A stretch of DNA of 64,000 nt, from assembly GCA_037903475.1 (NCBI GenBank), contig JBAJFG010000460.1, forward strand, positions 310,001 through 374,000, written 5' to 3'. Within the stretch, counting starts at the first letter, position 1, and every line of letters starts with the position of its first letter. This document shows positions 25,477 to 39,400 of the stretch, in pieces. The notes below the pieces were generated by a model. It did no database searches. It was not told the DNA's origin and saw only the letters and a program-made list of their open reading frames with translations. This DNA comes from Ancylostoma caninum (taxonomy: Eukaryota > Nematoda > Chromadorea > Rhabditida > Ancylostomatidae). The position numbers and the translations under genes are program-made.

Positions 25477-25479
25477 GCA

Positions 25480-28400
25480 CCGTACAGGCGCGCCACACAA
25501 AGGCAAAAATTTAGACACACAAAGGCAATTTAAGACTTATAAGGGAAATTATTACGAATTATGAATTATTTCATCAACTAAAGATAATCATTGTCTTGAT
25601 GGGCTGGGTAGGTGTCAGTGGCGAGATAAAAGTGGATGAGGAGTTTCTAAACGAACAGTCCCAGTTCTATTCGATCTACATATGCAATCAAAATTCTGCT
25701 TATCCGCCGTCATAACTTCTTCTCAGGGAATCACAGATTTCCACAAAACATTCCACGCAGCCGTGACGTTTCTATGTCAAGCATTTGCATGGTTCACATC
25801 CACGTCCACATCTTACCAGCGTCGGCGACGTGGCAGACAAAGCGAAGGTCGACGACACGGTGCTTCAGTCATCGCGGTAAAAAGCGACCTCATTACTGCT
25901 ACGCATCATGCAAATTGTTCGCCGGGGCGCTCTGCTTTGCATTGCAGCGCTCGTAGCACTTTACTACGACCCGGGGTACGACCGCGTCGTGATTCTGCTG
26001 TTTCCTCTGCCGCTGCATCCATAAAAATGCATGAACTGCCGAATACACTGTCATGTGATTTCGTTCGACGCTTCAGAGGGCATTCGTTGACAACAGAATC
26101 ACTGGAATAGACAACAGCGATTCATCACGAGCACATGGGCTAGCACGATAGGCACGTGCACCATCAGTACCTCGTTTTATGGACGCTTCCGGGAATGCGA
26201 CATTCCCGCATGAGGTGCACTTTGCTGCTCTCAGCATTCAAGGCCTTCTTTTGTTGTGATCTTGGGGTGAAATATTGCGATTTTTGCTCACTGAACTTCC
26301 ATGGCGCTAACCCTTCCCTGGACACCTCCTTCCCCCCTTCCCTTCCCCTCCCACTCGTCTTCTGCCTGCTCCGTAGGAAGAGGGGAACAATAGCAATCGG
26401 CCTCTCAACTTACTTCCTTTGTTGTATTAGTTCTTGTTCCGTCACGAAAGTGCTAATAGATTTTGTAAATAAATAAATGAATAAATCCAGCCACCACTAT
26501 GAATGTATACGTTACCGCCTTCGAGGGAACATTCATGACTTGCACTACTGGCCCCTCAGGTTCCTCGGAAGTTCATATTTGTTCATGGCCGAGTACAAGA
26601 ACATCCTTTTTGTAACTGCAATGTTAGCTTTATTTCATGTTATATCATCTTATTCATTTCCATTTTGCATTATTCCTCTATCATTTCTATCGTTTGCTTC
26701 TTTTCCTCTTCCCCTTTCATCTCAAGTTGTTCTAAAGGAAGTGAAATAATGCCAGCAGAAGCTTAAAATATATTCCACTTCAGGTTTTCAAGGTTTTTTC
26801 CCCAGTCTTTATAATGAATATGTATTTTCTTTTCTCATTATCTGACGTGAATTCATCTGCTGCGTCTTATATTATTCGAATATTATTTGAATTTTGTTAT
26901 TTACGACTGCACCTCCTCTCCATTGCTCATTCATTCCCTTCTCTCCTTCTATGATGCGCTTACATAGTTTTTGCCCACCAAAGGAATAAAACAAATGACT
27001 TCTGGAATTTCCACAGCGTAAGCTGCCGTGTGTGAAGGATGTCTTTTCTCCACATTCCTCACATCCATGCTCTTAATGCTCCCTCATTTATATAGTTCTT
27101 ATTGGGATCTGCCGGCTCTGAAGAGTCTTCATGCTCATTTTGCACTTGCGCTCTCCACGTCTCCGCAGCACTCTCGCCTCCATCGCCAATAAGCCGTATA
27201 ATCTCGTTTTGGCACATCGCAGTCCACTATAGTTTCCTGGAAAGGCGAACATTCTGGTCTTCTGTCGCTTATTTTAGGCTGCCCTAATAATCCACGGCGT
27301 TGGCTTTCGAGGAATCCTAGCTTGCTAGCATATTCCATATTTCATATTTATTTTGTTTTTATATTATATATATTTTCTCCTTTGCTTCTTCGTAATCGTT
27401 GTTGTTCGATTTTCTTTTTGATTCACATGTCAGAATTGACTCAATTTAGCTCATCATTTTTCTGTTCTGCTCAGTGTACAAGTACTCAGCCCACGGCTGC
27501 CTATACTTTGGACCGAATAAAATGCATTGGATAAATTCGTACTTGAAAATTCGATTTCGAATCTGGGAAGAATTTGGATTTCGGAAGGAGAGAGAAGCCT
27601 TGGTAATGATGTCAAAAGGTTCAGACCTTTCGCTTTTCTCAGCCCTTAAATTTTTATGGACCGGGTTCTACATTTATAATCAAATTAATTGGGTTGTTCG
27701 CTTTCTATTCGGACCTAAGCACGTTGCCGATACTAAGCCTGGAACACTTGTTTTATTGGTTGAACATCTAATAAAATGTCATTTTCTACTCCCAGAAGTC
27801 CTGAAATCAATCGACTTTTCCATCTAACAATGTGGCAGCCGTTCTCTTTGTTGCCCCGTCTTTTTTCCTAGATGGATTACATTTCCAGCGTTCGCTTTAA
27901 TTATTTCGTCCTTTCCTGATTCATTTAAAGTTAGTTGAACGGTTTTTCCATAAACTCTTACTCAGAAAGAGTTCTCCTACTCTCCAGATTCCCCTTGCCG
28001 CTGTTATTATAGTCCTTATTTTCAAAGCTCTCATCCAATGGAATTATTTCATTACTACCTGCTTATGTGTATTTTACTCTACATACATACATATCACTTA
28101 TTTGTTCTCCTATTTTTTCATGTAGTTATGTGTTTCTGTCTCCTTGATATCTGGAAGCGTTGCCATGCTAATCGTCTTGTTGGCTTACTTTTTTGCTCCA
28201 GTTTTTTTTTCAACAAAAATTTCGTGTCCACCTTCTCCTGATGTGTTCTGTGGATTCAGCCTCACCCAAACCTCTGAAAATTGACTCTTCAGTAGCCTCA
28301 TAAGTACATAAAAAAGGAAAATTTTTTCTTTGTTGATAGTAGCTTATACAAGCTCAGTACAAGTTTTTTTCCTAATTTTTCTTTGTTTTATGATAATGCT

Positions 28401-28890
28401 AATTTTCCAGAGTGCTATTTGTTTCTCAAACGCTCTAGTGATTTGCCACTGGTGAATCTATGCCTGGATGCATCATTGAGATTGCCTAGGTAAACGGGCA
28501 GGAGCCTGTGGTGAGGATGGGTGAATTTAGGGATGTTAGCACATTTACCCTGAGTAAATTCAATGTGCGGCCTTTGAACCCTATCCTTGCAAGTCACAAT
28601 TCACAAAATTCCGTCAGTTTCAGGGTAGACCCAGCCTCCATAATGATTCTGGCTTCTTAGATTTTCTCAGATTTTGTTGCAAATTTAAGCTTTCGACCAT
28701 TACGAGCATGAATACAATGACCATTTTTGCCCCAAATAACGTTTCACCGAAGAGAAGCGATTGTACACAGCAATTGTCAATCCATGTCATGCTGCAGTAC
28801 CATCTCATCGTACATTTCGTGACTGAGGGTCCTTTGATATTTTCGTTGTGAGAACGTATAGCATTCGCGTTCAGGGCAAAATCTTAGTAC
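25480..28890. other. Intergenic stretch with an octamer-bearing island
   Basis: The 25.75-26.06 kb part is GC-richer and includes a perfect ATGCAAAT octamer (25908-25915), the classical POU-domain site. A retroposon-like 3' end (tgtaaataaataaatgaata) occurs near 26464-26483. The frames at 26.16-26.75 and 27.47-27.83 kb (up to 117 aa) are not recognised and are more likely chance. Confidence 0.4.
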
Positions 28891-28891
28891 A

Positions 28892-29548
28892 TTGGAGACA
28901 AGTAGCAAGAACATCCGGTGTGAAAGCATTGCGGAAGTTTCTGCTATCCCACGAATTGTTACGAACGCAAACGTTTTGTTAAGAGCATACAAAACTTATG
29001 TCCGACCGTTACTAGAAACTGGTACTACTATTTTCTCCCCGTTTAAGAAAAGGACATTTGCGCTCCTGAAGGGGTTCAGAACAGCTTCACAAGAAAACTT
29101 ATGCTGAGGTACCATCGTATGTCCTATTCAGAAACTCCCAGCGGCATTGAGCGCAACAAAGTCTTTAGCCTAAAATCACTTAAGTGGAGAAGCAAAAGAA
29201 ATCACTTGATCATGTCGTACAAGCTATTTAAGGGGCTTATCAGCCTTTCACCATCCGGTTTTTCTAATGTAAATGAGTCCAAAACAAGGGTAGCTCCATT
29301 TAAAATCTCCAAACTACAGCCAGATCTCAAGTCAGATCGAAGTCCTTCACTAATAGAATCTGCTCCAACTTTAATATGGTTTACGTTTTAATGTTTTTTC
29401 TGTCAAGCTTAATCTATTTCAAAAACGTGTTATGCATTTTGTGTGACTGCTTTTTTTTTCTTTTTATGATTTCTGTTTTAAGAGTTTTATTTGATTCATG
29501 CATGTGTTTCACATGTCCAATAAAGAAAGAAAGAAATAAAGAAACTGA
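28892..29548 (+). pseudogene. 5'-truncated CR1-like RT fragment
   Basis: Translation gives NVLLRAYKTYVRPLLETG followed by TTIFSPFKKR, which aligns with the post-RT region of the intact element (LFKLFTTYVRPLLEYCSPIW). After a frameshift near 29075 it continues as VQNSFTRKLMLRYHRMSYSE and IMSYKLFKGLISLSP. A stop ends it at 29391, and the tail has aataaagaaagaaagaaata near 29518-29545. Severe 5' truncation is usual for dead copies of non-LTR elements. It belongs to a CR1 lineage related to, but distinct from, the 1-4.1 kb element. Confidence 0.8.
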
Positions 29549-29549
29549 C

Positions 29550-32500
29550 GATGGTGAACTTCCAAGAGGGTTTGGTACATTTGCACTATTTAAGCCTCAT
29601 GCCTGCAAGCGCAATATTAGTCTCCTCGAGTCACGTTCAGTGAACGGAGTTGGGAGAAAACACATATATCACCATGAGAGCCAGCATCGCCAGAAGATGC
29701 TTAGACAGTAGCAGTTAACATTGGCTAGAAGTCTTCCCAACAGAAATTCTATTTCGATCCTCCCCCCCCCCCCTCAAAAAAAAACAATTCAGACACAATC
29801 TAACAACGATTATCAAATCACGAGTGGAGTTTCCAACAGGGTAAAAACCCGGAAGCGTTCCAGCTTGCCTTGCCAGTGGTGGTTCAATGTGTTGCTTGCA
29901 CTGCTTCGGCAGATGCAACGACGTCGTTTACGACGTCTCTGCGGTGTCTCACGAATTAATCAAAGCTAGCCGGCCGTGTTACAACCGCGATTCTGTTCGA
30001 GCCAACCGAATTTTGTAAACACCACCAAAATGCCTTTTACTCGTCAAGACATCGCCTTCTTACTTCATCTATTTCTCGACTTTTGTTTGAGATTTCTTTA
30101 CTTATTTAGTGTGCTCATGGGTGTGTCATATTCTCAAAATTTGTGAAAAAAAAACCTACTTGTTATTGTTGGGCGAAAGTACTGCACAAACACTTACTTC
30201 TCAACTCAGAATTTTTGGTCTATTTGAATTCTTTGACGACGAAATTTGGTAGAATGTTCTATGTACTGCTTCCGAACTATGAAAATGGACAAAACAGGCT
30301 CCATTCATGATCTATGTTATAATTAATAGAAAGAAGTGCAGAATTCGGTGCAAGACTTTCGGATCAACCTAATGCAGGACAAACAATCCATAGAATAAAA
30401 GGTAGGTGGATTCTTCATGAAGACTATAGTCTACCTGCAGTGCAACACCCCCCCCCCGCCCTCCCTCCGAGTATGAGTCGTCGAATTTTCGAAATTACCT
30501 TCAAACACAAAGATTTGTGCTCTTGTTCATTCTTGTTTATTTTTATTATCACTTTTGAGCACTTATCTTCATTATTCGATATTGGAATTCGTATTTCCGG
30601 TGTTTTTATTATTTGGGGGGCCCCAGAGTGGCAAGGCCTATTTTTCCGACGCCCCACCCCTGGCTTGGCACTCATGTGCCCGAAACAGTCTCTTTGTGAT
30701 TCTATTTGCGAAAGAAGCCTTGTGAGTGGGAATCCTATCCTATTTTCTTGCATCACATTTGAAAATGCTCCCAATATGGATACAGCTTTCTTGTCTTTTT
30801 AAAGCTGACGAGATTTCTGAGCAGAAGTGAGCATTTTGTGACATCGACAGGGCTTATTTACCTTTTTGCGATATGTTGAAGTGTGTCTATATGTGAAGAT
30901 TTGTAAAGCAGTGTCCAGGAACTCTTCCGTATCCGATGTTTTTTTTTTCATTTCATTTCATCTCTTAGGAGCGGCATAACCCCTAGCAAATATAATCTAC
31001 AAGAAAGGAACACCGCTTACCTGCACACCACTGTGAACAAAACAATAAGCAAACCGTAGAGTGGAGGCTAGTCAGCTACTACAAGGATAGCATAGTCTCG
31101 TTCCGATTCCAGGAAACCCAAGCAGCTATAGAGAGGTGACCGCATCTTCCTAGCCGCTCATTCCCCCAGACGGACCCATCCGGAAAGCTTCAAATGTGCA
31201 CTGAGCCCGTCCGTGAAATGTGCGTCATTGTTCGAGTCACACACAGAGGGTTATGCAGATAAGAGCAGCAGCGGCTACGATCAAAATCGGCCGGCTGTCG
31301 CGATTATGCAAATGAGCCCCGGCAATTGAGCAGCAAATACCGAAATAATGAGTTCATCCCCGTCGCGTTCGCGTTGCGATTATTGTTGGCTTATGGCCAC
31401 CGCCACCGCCGCATCCTCCATTCCAAATCCATGACTGCTTGTTTATAGTGTTTCTGGATGTTTACATTGTTTGTTCCCCGGCAGTCACAAGAATTAGAGC
31501 CTTTGCAGCCTGGAATGTATCGCTGGAGTATAAATTTGTGCCAGGCTTCTCGAAACGGAGAAGGTCAACAGTGACGGGCAATCTCGCCATGAAATGATAC
31601 CATTTAGCTTGAGGTCTTTGTTTTGCCGCCAGATTATTGGTGTCCTTGGTACTGCTGGTGATCATGGCGTTTTGTTCGGTACACCATTGATTTTCTCTCC
31701 TGAAATATACTAGAAAATCAACAAATAAGGAATTTCCAGAACAAAAATTTAACCGAAGCTGAATCAAGCGAATTTGGCATTTCCGGAGTTGGGTTTCTTA
31801 TCGCATGCTTTATCTCTGGCAAAGATCCCTCGTTCACTCATCACTGATTTGACCAAATCCCCCCAAATCCCCCTATAGCGCCATTCTTGAAAGCTCCCGA
31901 GAGATGTCATCTCCCTGTCTCACCAAAGAGGACGAGCTCCGTCGTTTCCCTAAAGTGGACGAGTTTTCCTCGCAAAAAATTATTATTATGCAATCAGCTC
32001 GGTTCATCCGGCAAACAATAGGTGAAGCAGTTATCAGATTTTACTAGAGAAACTCTTCCTCTTGGCCTGAACGGAAAGCTTTGTAATTGGGTAATCAACT
32101 AGAAATGGGAAGCTTCAAGGAAATCTTGTTCAAAACCGAGAAAAACAAAAATTGCTAACGGCTCAACCATTGTTTGGGAAAATAACGGAGTTTTGATTTT
32201 TCTGAAAATAACCACAAAGATTTTCTGTCACTCATTATAAGTTTTCAATCAAAATCCTGTGCTTGCATCGTTCTTTTTTGTCCTTGGAAGCACTTTTTCA
32301 GTAGAAATGTCTCACAAAAGGAGGCCACCAGTTGCATAGTAAAGTGCAGGAGGGCCAGTCGCCGTGGTTTCATTATGAATTCATAGAGGACCACCGGAGC
32401 GCACTCATAGAAGAAACGCAGAAATTGCCTTCGATCCCACGACAACCACTAATTAAAGCAGAGCGACAACGTTGTCCTGTTGCCTGGTCAATACCAAGAC

Positions 32501-35500
32501 GGACTTTAATGGAGTCATTCGATCTTATGTGTGGTGCCATGACGACTTTTGCCTTAGTTAATGACGAAGTTTATTCCTTTTTTTGAAAAAAAATTCTGTT
32601 TTGGAAGCGGTTCTGCCTTTCTGACCTCTGAAAATTCCGCCAAGCCCTTATTCATTTCCCAGGGGAACTGGTTTACCTTTTTGATAGAGATTATCCTACA
32701 AAAAGATTCTTCCTATCACTACCTTCAAAATCTCTGTTATATCCCTATGAAATTTCTTAAAAATCCTAACATTGTCTACTTTTCCTCTCCTCGCGACAAG
32801 GTTTACCCTTCCATGGCTGAACACTCTCAGTTTTTACCTCCACGGCCTTCACAGTCGCCGTCAAATTTTTGGAGAGTCCTAGTACTCCTAGTTACCCATT
32901 TTCTCAAAATTTTTCGCGGATTTTTTTCAGGGCCTTAGCACCATAACCAAGTAGTTTTGTAATTATCTAAGCTCTCCTGAATTCGTCAAATTGTGTTCTA
33001 CCCAGCATACCTTATATTTTCCTCGAACTTCCGGTTCTCCACCTGTAATACGATCCCCGAACCATTTAAGGAACCACCGGATGCTCAACAAGGGCCCCGT
33101 TTGTGGGAAGATACGTCTGACACCTCGTAATGACTCCCGTCCAGCTGCTGTCTCCCACAGGTTGTGGCAGCGTATCCATTACCCCGCCAGGCAGCACTTC
33201 CAGCAACAGCCCTCTCGACGGCCGTGCGCGCTTCTTCCATTCGGTTCCATTTAGTCGCTCTGAACCATCTGGTATGGGTTTCATAAACAAAAACAATTCT
33301 CTTTGGGTGCTTGGCTGTTTTGGGGAGGTCCGGCCAGCTGGTAAACATTAGTTTTTAGGGAAAAATAATGTCTGGGTGTTGTGGAAATTTTCACTTTCTT
33401 CCATGAAGAACTGTTGGAAACTTTACAGGAACATATCTGAATTCCCTAGCCGGACTACTCAAAGCTCCATTCAATCACTCTGGTTCCTGACGCCACCATG
33501 ACCTTCCATTCGGCAGCCGAGACAGCTAACAGAATGCGACACGACGATTTGATTGGCTTATTGCTGGCGCTGACCTCATATCGTGCAATCAGCGCCTTCT
33601 TCCAATCACCGTGCAAAACACTTGTGACGGCGTTTACGCGACCGTGTGAACGGCGTAGATGGGAGTTTTTCCAGAAATCTCTCACTGTTCGTTCGTAAAA
33701 GATGGATCCATAAAAACTTGGATGTTATAGTGAACCAATAGCTTCATGGGAACCAGAGGCATAATTCCACTCAGCATGGGTAAATTAAGCCTCTCTACGC
33801 AGGATTTTCGGTTCTGGCTACCTCCCCCCCCCCCCACCCACCCAACGAGGATGGGTCACCGAATTTTTCCAGTAAATATTGAAAATTACTTAACACCATA
33901 ACTGATTTTTCCATTATTTCAACTCTCAATTCAATCCGGGTTCCCAAAGTGGCGGAGACCCTTCTGTTTTCCCACCTCTCCTTTTCCACCACCCTCTTCC
34001 TCCCTTCCCGCCCACTTTCTCCGGCCGGCACTAGGCTCAGCCCTAGTCACTTTTTCCCCACCAGTGACCACGATTCTTTACGGATGTTGTGTCGCTGGAT
34101 CCAGCAAAGCATGACGACTTTTATGGAGACATCAAATCCAACGAACAAGCGTGTTTCCCGGCGGCGGCGTTCCGTAAAACAAAGACGTATGGGAGCGCAG
34201 GGAGGCGCAGAACGTGCCGACGTCGCGGGGGCGGGGCGAAGTGACCAGCCACCGCGGCGGCGGCCGCAGCGATCAGCTGATGCGTCCGTCCACCGCGTGC
34301 ACTTTCGCTTAGTGGAGTTTAGTGCTACTGAGATGACTTTATGTCTTCTGAATTCACTGCACTGCTATCACAAGGAAGTCGTTTATCGGAAGTGTTATCA
34401 GTTTTTTACTAGATTTCATGCGTTAGGAACAGTCCATAGTTTTCTATTCCCCTAAGGGAAGCTGCGTGCTTTCTTTCTAATTCGTCACGAACATCGTTAA
34501 GCTAAATACACACATGATTCACAAGACATCCTCAGATATTCCTCCCTGTCTCTCCTTATTCTGTGCTGATTATTAGGACTAATTTTTTCAAGCACCTTCA
34601 GAATCCAAGAAGAAAAGTCTCTAGAGGGCTAATCTCTTTTCTCGCTTGGCACCTGTGGACCTTCCCCCATCGGAACTTCGATGGACTATTATAATAAGCG
34701 ACCCAAATGTAATACTGTCACATAATTAGCGAATAAGAATTCGCGTATTGAGCTTTCTAAGATCAACTCTCCTTTTCTGTGCTCACCTTCAATAATTTGG
34801 CTTGAAATGCCTGACTCTTCAAAAGTTTAATATGTCTCGATTATTCACTGGCCAATCAGGTTGGGAGCAAGCAAAATTCTCTTGTCCTGTTTATACTCGA
34901 ATTTTTCGCCCGAGAGTTATAATCACCATATTTTTTATTCCACAAGGTTATATGGGATAAAATAACTTTTGTGACTTAATTACAAACTCCATGAACAGAA
35001 AATCAAGTAATTTTTTCGCATTCTCTCCATTTCTTTCGCTAGATAGAGGAACTATAAGAGTAATAAGCCCTGAGGGAGCAGTAAGGAAAAGAACGAGTTG
35101 CACCTCAACTCTTTTTCTGAATAAATATACCATGTCATCCGACGTCGTCCTGTTTTGTTTTCCTTTTCTTGATGGAGTTCACCTCAACGACATTTTTTTT
35201 TTAAATTTGATGGATAGCTAGTTGATTTGCTTCTGAAAAATAGTTTTTTTTTTGACATGATATGCCAAGCATTCCTACGACCTCAATTCATCTGCATCGG
35301 CTTCTTGCCTATTCGATACTAATTGAATGTGAATGCATTTGCAGTCTTTGACGTCATTGCGACGTCACTGTGTGTGTGTCCTTTTCCTGGATTCCGACGA
35401 TCAATTCTTCCCGTCCCAAAACTCAACTGCGTTACACTTAGGCTGCTCAAATGCCTGTTTCTTTCATAGCTTAATTTCTTCCTTCTTCTTTATTTTCTTG

Positions 35501-36060
35501 ATTGAAAGATACGTAAGATATCTGGAGGTTAGAGTTATTTTTTCGCTATTTGGCAGGGCAAATCCAGAGCCAAATCCTTGAAATTCTCTTTACAGAGATT
35601 CTTAATCCCCTCCATAATTTCTTACAAAAAAAAGGTTGCCAGGACTTAGGACTGTTGATTTTTGGCACCCAGACATTTAATTAAATGTTGCAAATCTATC
35701 CCCCCCCCCCAGAAATCTTGATTTTCCCCCAATCCCGAGAGGAATTTTGTTTGGAAATGAAAAATTTTCCTCGTCGTTACAATCACGGTTGTACAGGTCA
35801 CAGTTTAGTGTCGTAACGTGGAATCATGCCAAAACCCCATGTAAAACCAGAAATCCATGTTTCCACGCAGAGCCACGCGTACATTTGAAGAAATCCAGAA
35901 AGTGCCCGAGTTCGTTAGGTCCCGAGACCAGCCGTTGTTTTTATCCGGCAGTGAATTTCATTAGAATTCCTCGGAGAGGTGCAGAGTTCATTTATCACTC
36001 GGCGCTCGGCTGCTGTCCGACGACGACGACTACAGCCGCCCTCGCCCATCTGTACCCCGA
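29550..36060. other. Intergenic stretch with long C runs and motif-bearing islands
   Basis: No exon supported. C runs of 10-12 lie at 29762-29773, 30448-30457, 33824-33835 and 35700-35710. The stretches after the second and third resemble each other. Islands with possible regulatory words include ATGCAAAT (31306-31313), a GC box within cgcgggggcggggcgaa (near 34224-34240), and TGACGTCA (35349-35356) followed by a second GACGTCAC. The 168-aa frame at 33.95-34.46 kb is low-complexity and unrecognised. Confidence 0.4.
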
Positions 36061-36443
36061 CGTCTCCTAGCCTCTTCTGCCTCTTCTGCCATCAGCTCCA
36101 CGTCCCTTCACACCGGCTGTGGTTGTTGTGAAACGCTGTGTGTCGAGAAAGAGAGCAACTATTACAGCGTTGGTTGCTGTTGGTGCCACTTGTTTTTCTT
36201 CCAACAGAGTATTCTTCTGGCAACCACGTGAATTTCGCTCGACTCGCTCGCTCATCACCGCCACCTCTGCACCCGCGAGCAACTTCCATCCCAATTCCGC
36301 TGCTATTTTTGTGTGTTCGTGTTGTGTGTGTGATAGCGTGCGAGCGACACGTTCGTCGTCGCGTTGTCGCATCGTTCGAAACTGGTTTTGTCGTTGTACT
36401 GTTCGCACAGCGAGAACGTCCCGCTGACCGTTATTGGTTTCAG
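36061..36443 (+). promoter_or_regulatory. 5' region (outron/promoter) of the MARCH-type gene
   Basis: GC-rich sequence directly upstream of the start codon, ending in the acceptor ggtttcag right before ATG 36444. In nematodes, an acceptor abutting the ATG usually marks spliced-leader addition, so the true promoter should lie in or above this stretch. The reading frame is open upstream to 36138 but without an in-frame ATG. Confidence 0.45.
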
Positions 36444-39400
36444 ATGTCGGCAGCGGCTTTGCCGATCGTCTCCGATGCCGCCGACCCGGTGAAAGCTGAG
36501 CCATCGGGACGAGAAGCCGACGACGCTCAGTCGACCACCTCCGCCGACTCTGGCAATGGATCGCTCAACAATGTGAGTTCTTCCTAGGCCTTGAAGGGCT
36601 GCAATTAGTGTCTGCCATAAAGCTTTGGGGAAATTCTCAGTGAAGAAACTCGAAATGGCCTTGTTGTTGAACTACTGCCCAGAAACACCCATTACTGCTG
36701 ACGTTCTCCCTTACAACGAGTACTCGACGAACAATTATTGCTGGAAAAACTGCCCCCAACAAAAGATTTCCAATGGTGTCCCCCTGTCATCGAATAGAAA
36801 ACAGCAACTGCCACTGAGCCCAGTATTTCTGTCGTTATCAGCATGAAACATGAATCATTAACGTGTGATTAGTTCAATTTTTATTCATTTTTGTTTCGCA
36901 ATGTTATCCGCAGGGAGGAAGTGATTCATTAACGAGTTTTTGGGTTTTTTTCAAACACAGATTTGATCGTGCTAGCCATATCAAGGATGGATTAATCACT
37001 GGGACCGAGATGGTTCCGCTTTTCGCTTGAAATATGACCGTGAAGAAATTTCTCCCTAAGAAATCTATGGGAATGCTGTAAAGGGAGATGGTCTAGGTAC
37101 ATTCGATCAGCCCATGGGCATGGTTTCCCAATCCATGAAAGGTTTTCCGAAGAATTTTCCATGCTCAGCACTCTTTGGAGAATTTCTGCCTAATTCCTAT
37201 CTGCACATAAGTTTTGTGATGATTCATTTCAATTTTTTTTCATTTTGACACTTACGCGATGTTGAAATTACCTGGTGTTCGGCTAGTTTTTATCTTCGCA
37301 CTTTAGTCCTGAAATACCTTCATCGCACGCTGAACTATGCGGAATACACTTCTGCAAAGTCCATAGGCAACACTACATGCCAGCACATTTCCACATTGAC
37401 AGCATTTTTACAACATTTACAGCAAGGGTTGGAGATTTTGAACGTCACGCATAATCTCGTAATCCAAGCGCACCTGAAGGTCTGCAGCAGCAGAAAGCCA
37501 GAAGGACCAATGAACTGTGGTCCTGCTGTATGTATAGCTGACTTGATCCATATTACTGCAGTTCTCGCTTGTTGATCGTTAATCCTTCAATCTAAATCTT
37601 GACCAGAATCTCTGTCTGCTGTTGTCCCTTCCTAATTTTGCCCAAATCCCAGTTTTTTTGTTCTGCAGGTTTTCCCTTGAACGTGTTTTTCCTCTTTTCT
37701 CCACTAAATTTCATCCTCAAGCTATCAGTGATGATATGGTCAAGCTTGAAATTTTTTTCTTTTGTTTTGAAGAATTTATTAAATTTGTGGCCATGCCGAA
37801 AGACCAGCTGAATCAAAGATTTTTTTTCTCAAAAAATAGTCATTGTGCTAGTATTAGGATTGTTCCGTATAGTAGTATTTTTCTTTTTCTTTCCGTCTTT
37901 CTGACCCGATTTAAGATATCACAATGAGTTTTGATGGCCAACACTGGATACGTAGATATGTAAATCAATAGGTAAATAAATAAGTAAACAAATGAGTAAA
38001 TAAATAATGAGCAAATGTCTCGAGCATCTATGTACTTTGTTCTGTTTTCTAACCTGAATGATCTCCGTTGCATCTGACCTTTCCTGCAAATTATCTATAG
38101 ACCTTTTTATGTACTTCATACAACCAGGGTGCGGTATTATTTTACAGATGGAAGGGGGGGATCCAGTTCTATTTTTGGAAAGAAGCAGAAGAAGCAATTG
38201 CATATAAACAATGAGTATTTTTCGCTGAGTGTTGGAGTCTTTCATATTCGGAGCTCTCGAGGTTCAAGGCCCATCCCCTTCCCCCTATCCTCCTCATACA
38301 GAGTGCGCTAAGGACGCGCTAAGGACGCCAGACATTTTACTCAATATTGAATTATTCGAATCTTCGTTCTTTTTTGAACAGCGAACATCATAAATGCATA
38401 GAACTTTTCCACTTTCCTTAATAATCGGCGTTCAGAAAAACTTGAACCATTCAAACAATGACTACTCGAAATCGAATCGAGTCTGTCGAGCGCAGTGAAG
38501 CTAACGGCCCTCGTAGGTTTGAAATGCCAGGAGGAAACATCAATCGAAAATCATTGAAACATTACACACGCCAAAGTTCTAGCATTGCTCATCGCCCAAC
38601 CAGCGTTCCTATCTCAAAAATTACACCGTGAATCAGCTGAAGCTTAGCTGTCATCTGTGGGGAGTCAGCATCTAAGTGTTCGCTGCTGTTACTACCTTTT
38701 CTTCGGATGAAGGACAAAAGTTTCCTAAGAGTTTTGGCAAAGAATCAGCGGGAAAGCTTGGGGTTCAAATTGGTATAATACAGGTGTAGAGATTTCACAG
38801 GAATAGAAATGAAGAGCTACTTCTTTGCCGAGACGATTTTTTTGCGGCAAATTTTCCATTCCAGTGCAGTTGTCAGTGCTTCCTGCTTATTCCTGAAATT
38901 TTCTAGGGTGAAATGAGCACCATTTTCTACCCAGATCCAAATGATGATACTCGCATACCATCACCAGACCTGTTCAGGGAAATTTTCTTTATTCTTTTTC
39001 TTTGAACCCTAGCATGAGAACATGGAATGTATCCTGCCTTTTGATTTATGGATAAGTAGAGCAGAGGATATAACTTTCTTTGTCTGATGTTGAAGACTTC
39101 AGCAGCTGATCCAGGCACTTCTTCTTCGTAAGGAGAACAAACGATGAACTCCTCTTCCCGCTTCTATGATTTTGTTTGATGTAAATGTGTACGGGTTGCA
39201 AGTGATCTCTCTTTCTTATTCTTTCGTTTTTATTCTATTCTAACCACATTGTACAGCAGCGTTTTCGATACGTCATCAAAATCGCGAATTCGTACATATA
39301 TCTAACGTTTTTACCCAATGAACCATTCTCATTAGCCTGCTGGTTCTTTTTCCCAACCTATAATTACTGGCTGTTAAATGATTTACTTTCCTGCTCGGAT

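Noticed and set aside
27474..27827. 117-aa plus-strand frame
   Set aside because: Unrecognised sequence with many aromatic residues typical of AT-rich chance frames; no promoter or splice context.
33949..34455. 168-aa plus-strand frame rich in Arg, Ser and Pro
   Set aside because: Low complexity over a GC-rich and C-rich repeat segment, no family resemblance, no supporting splice sites.
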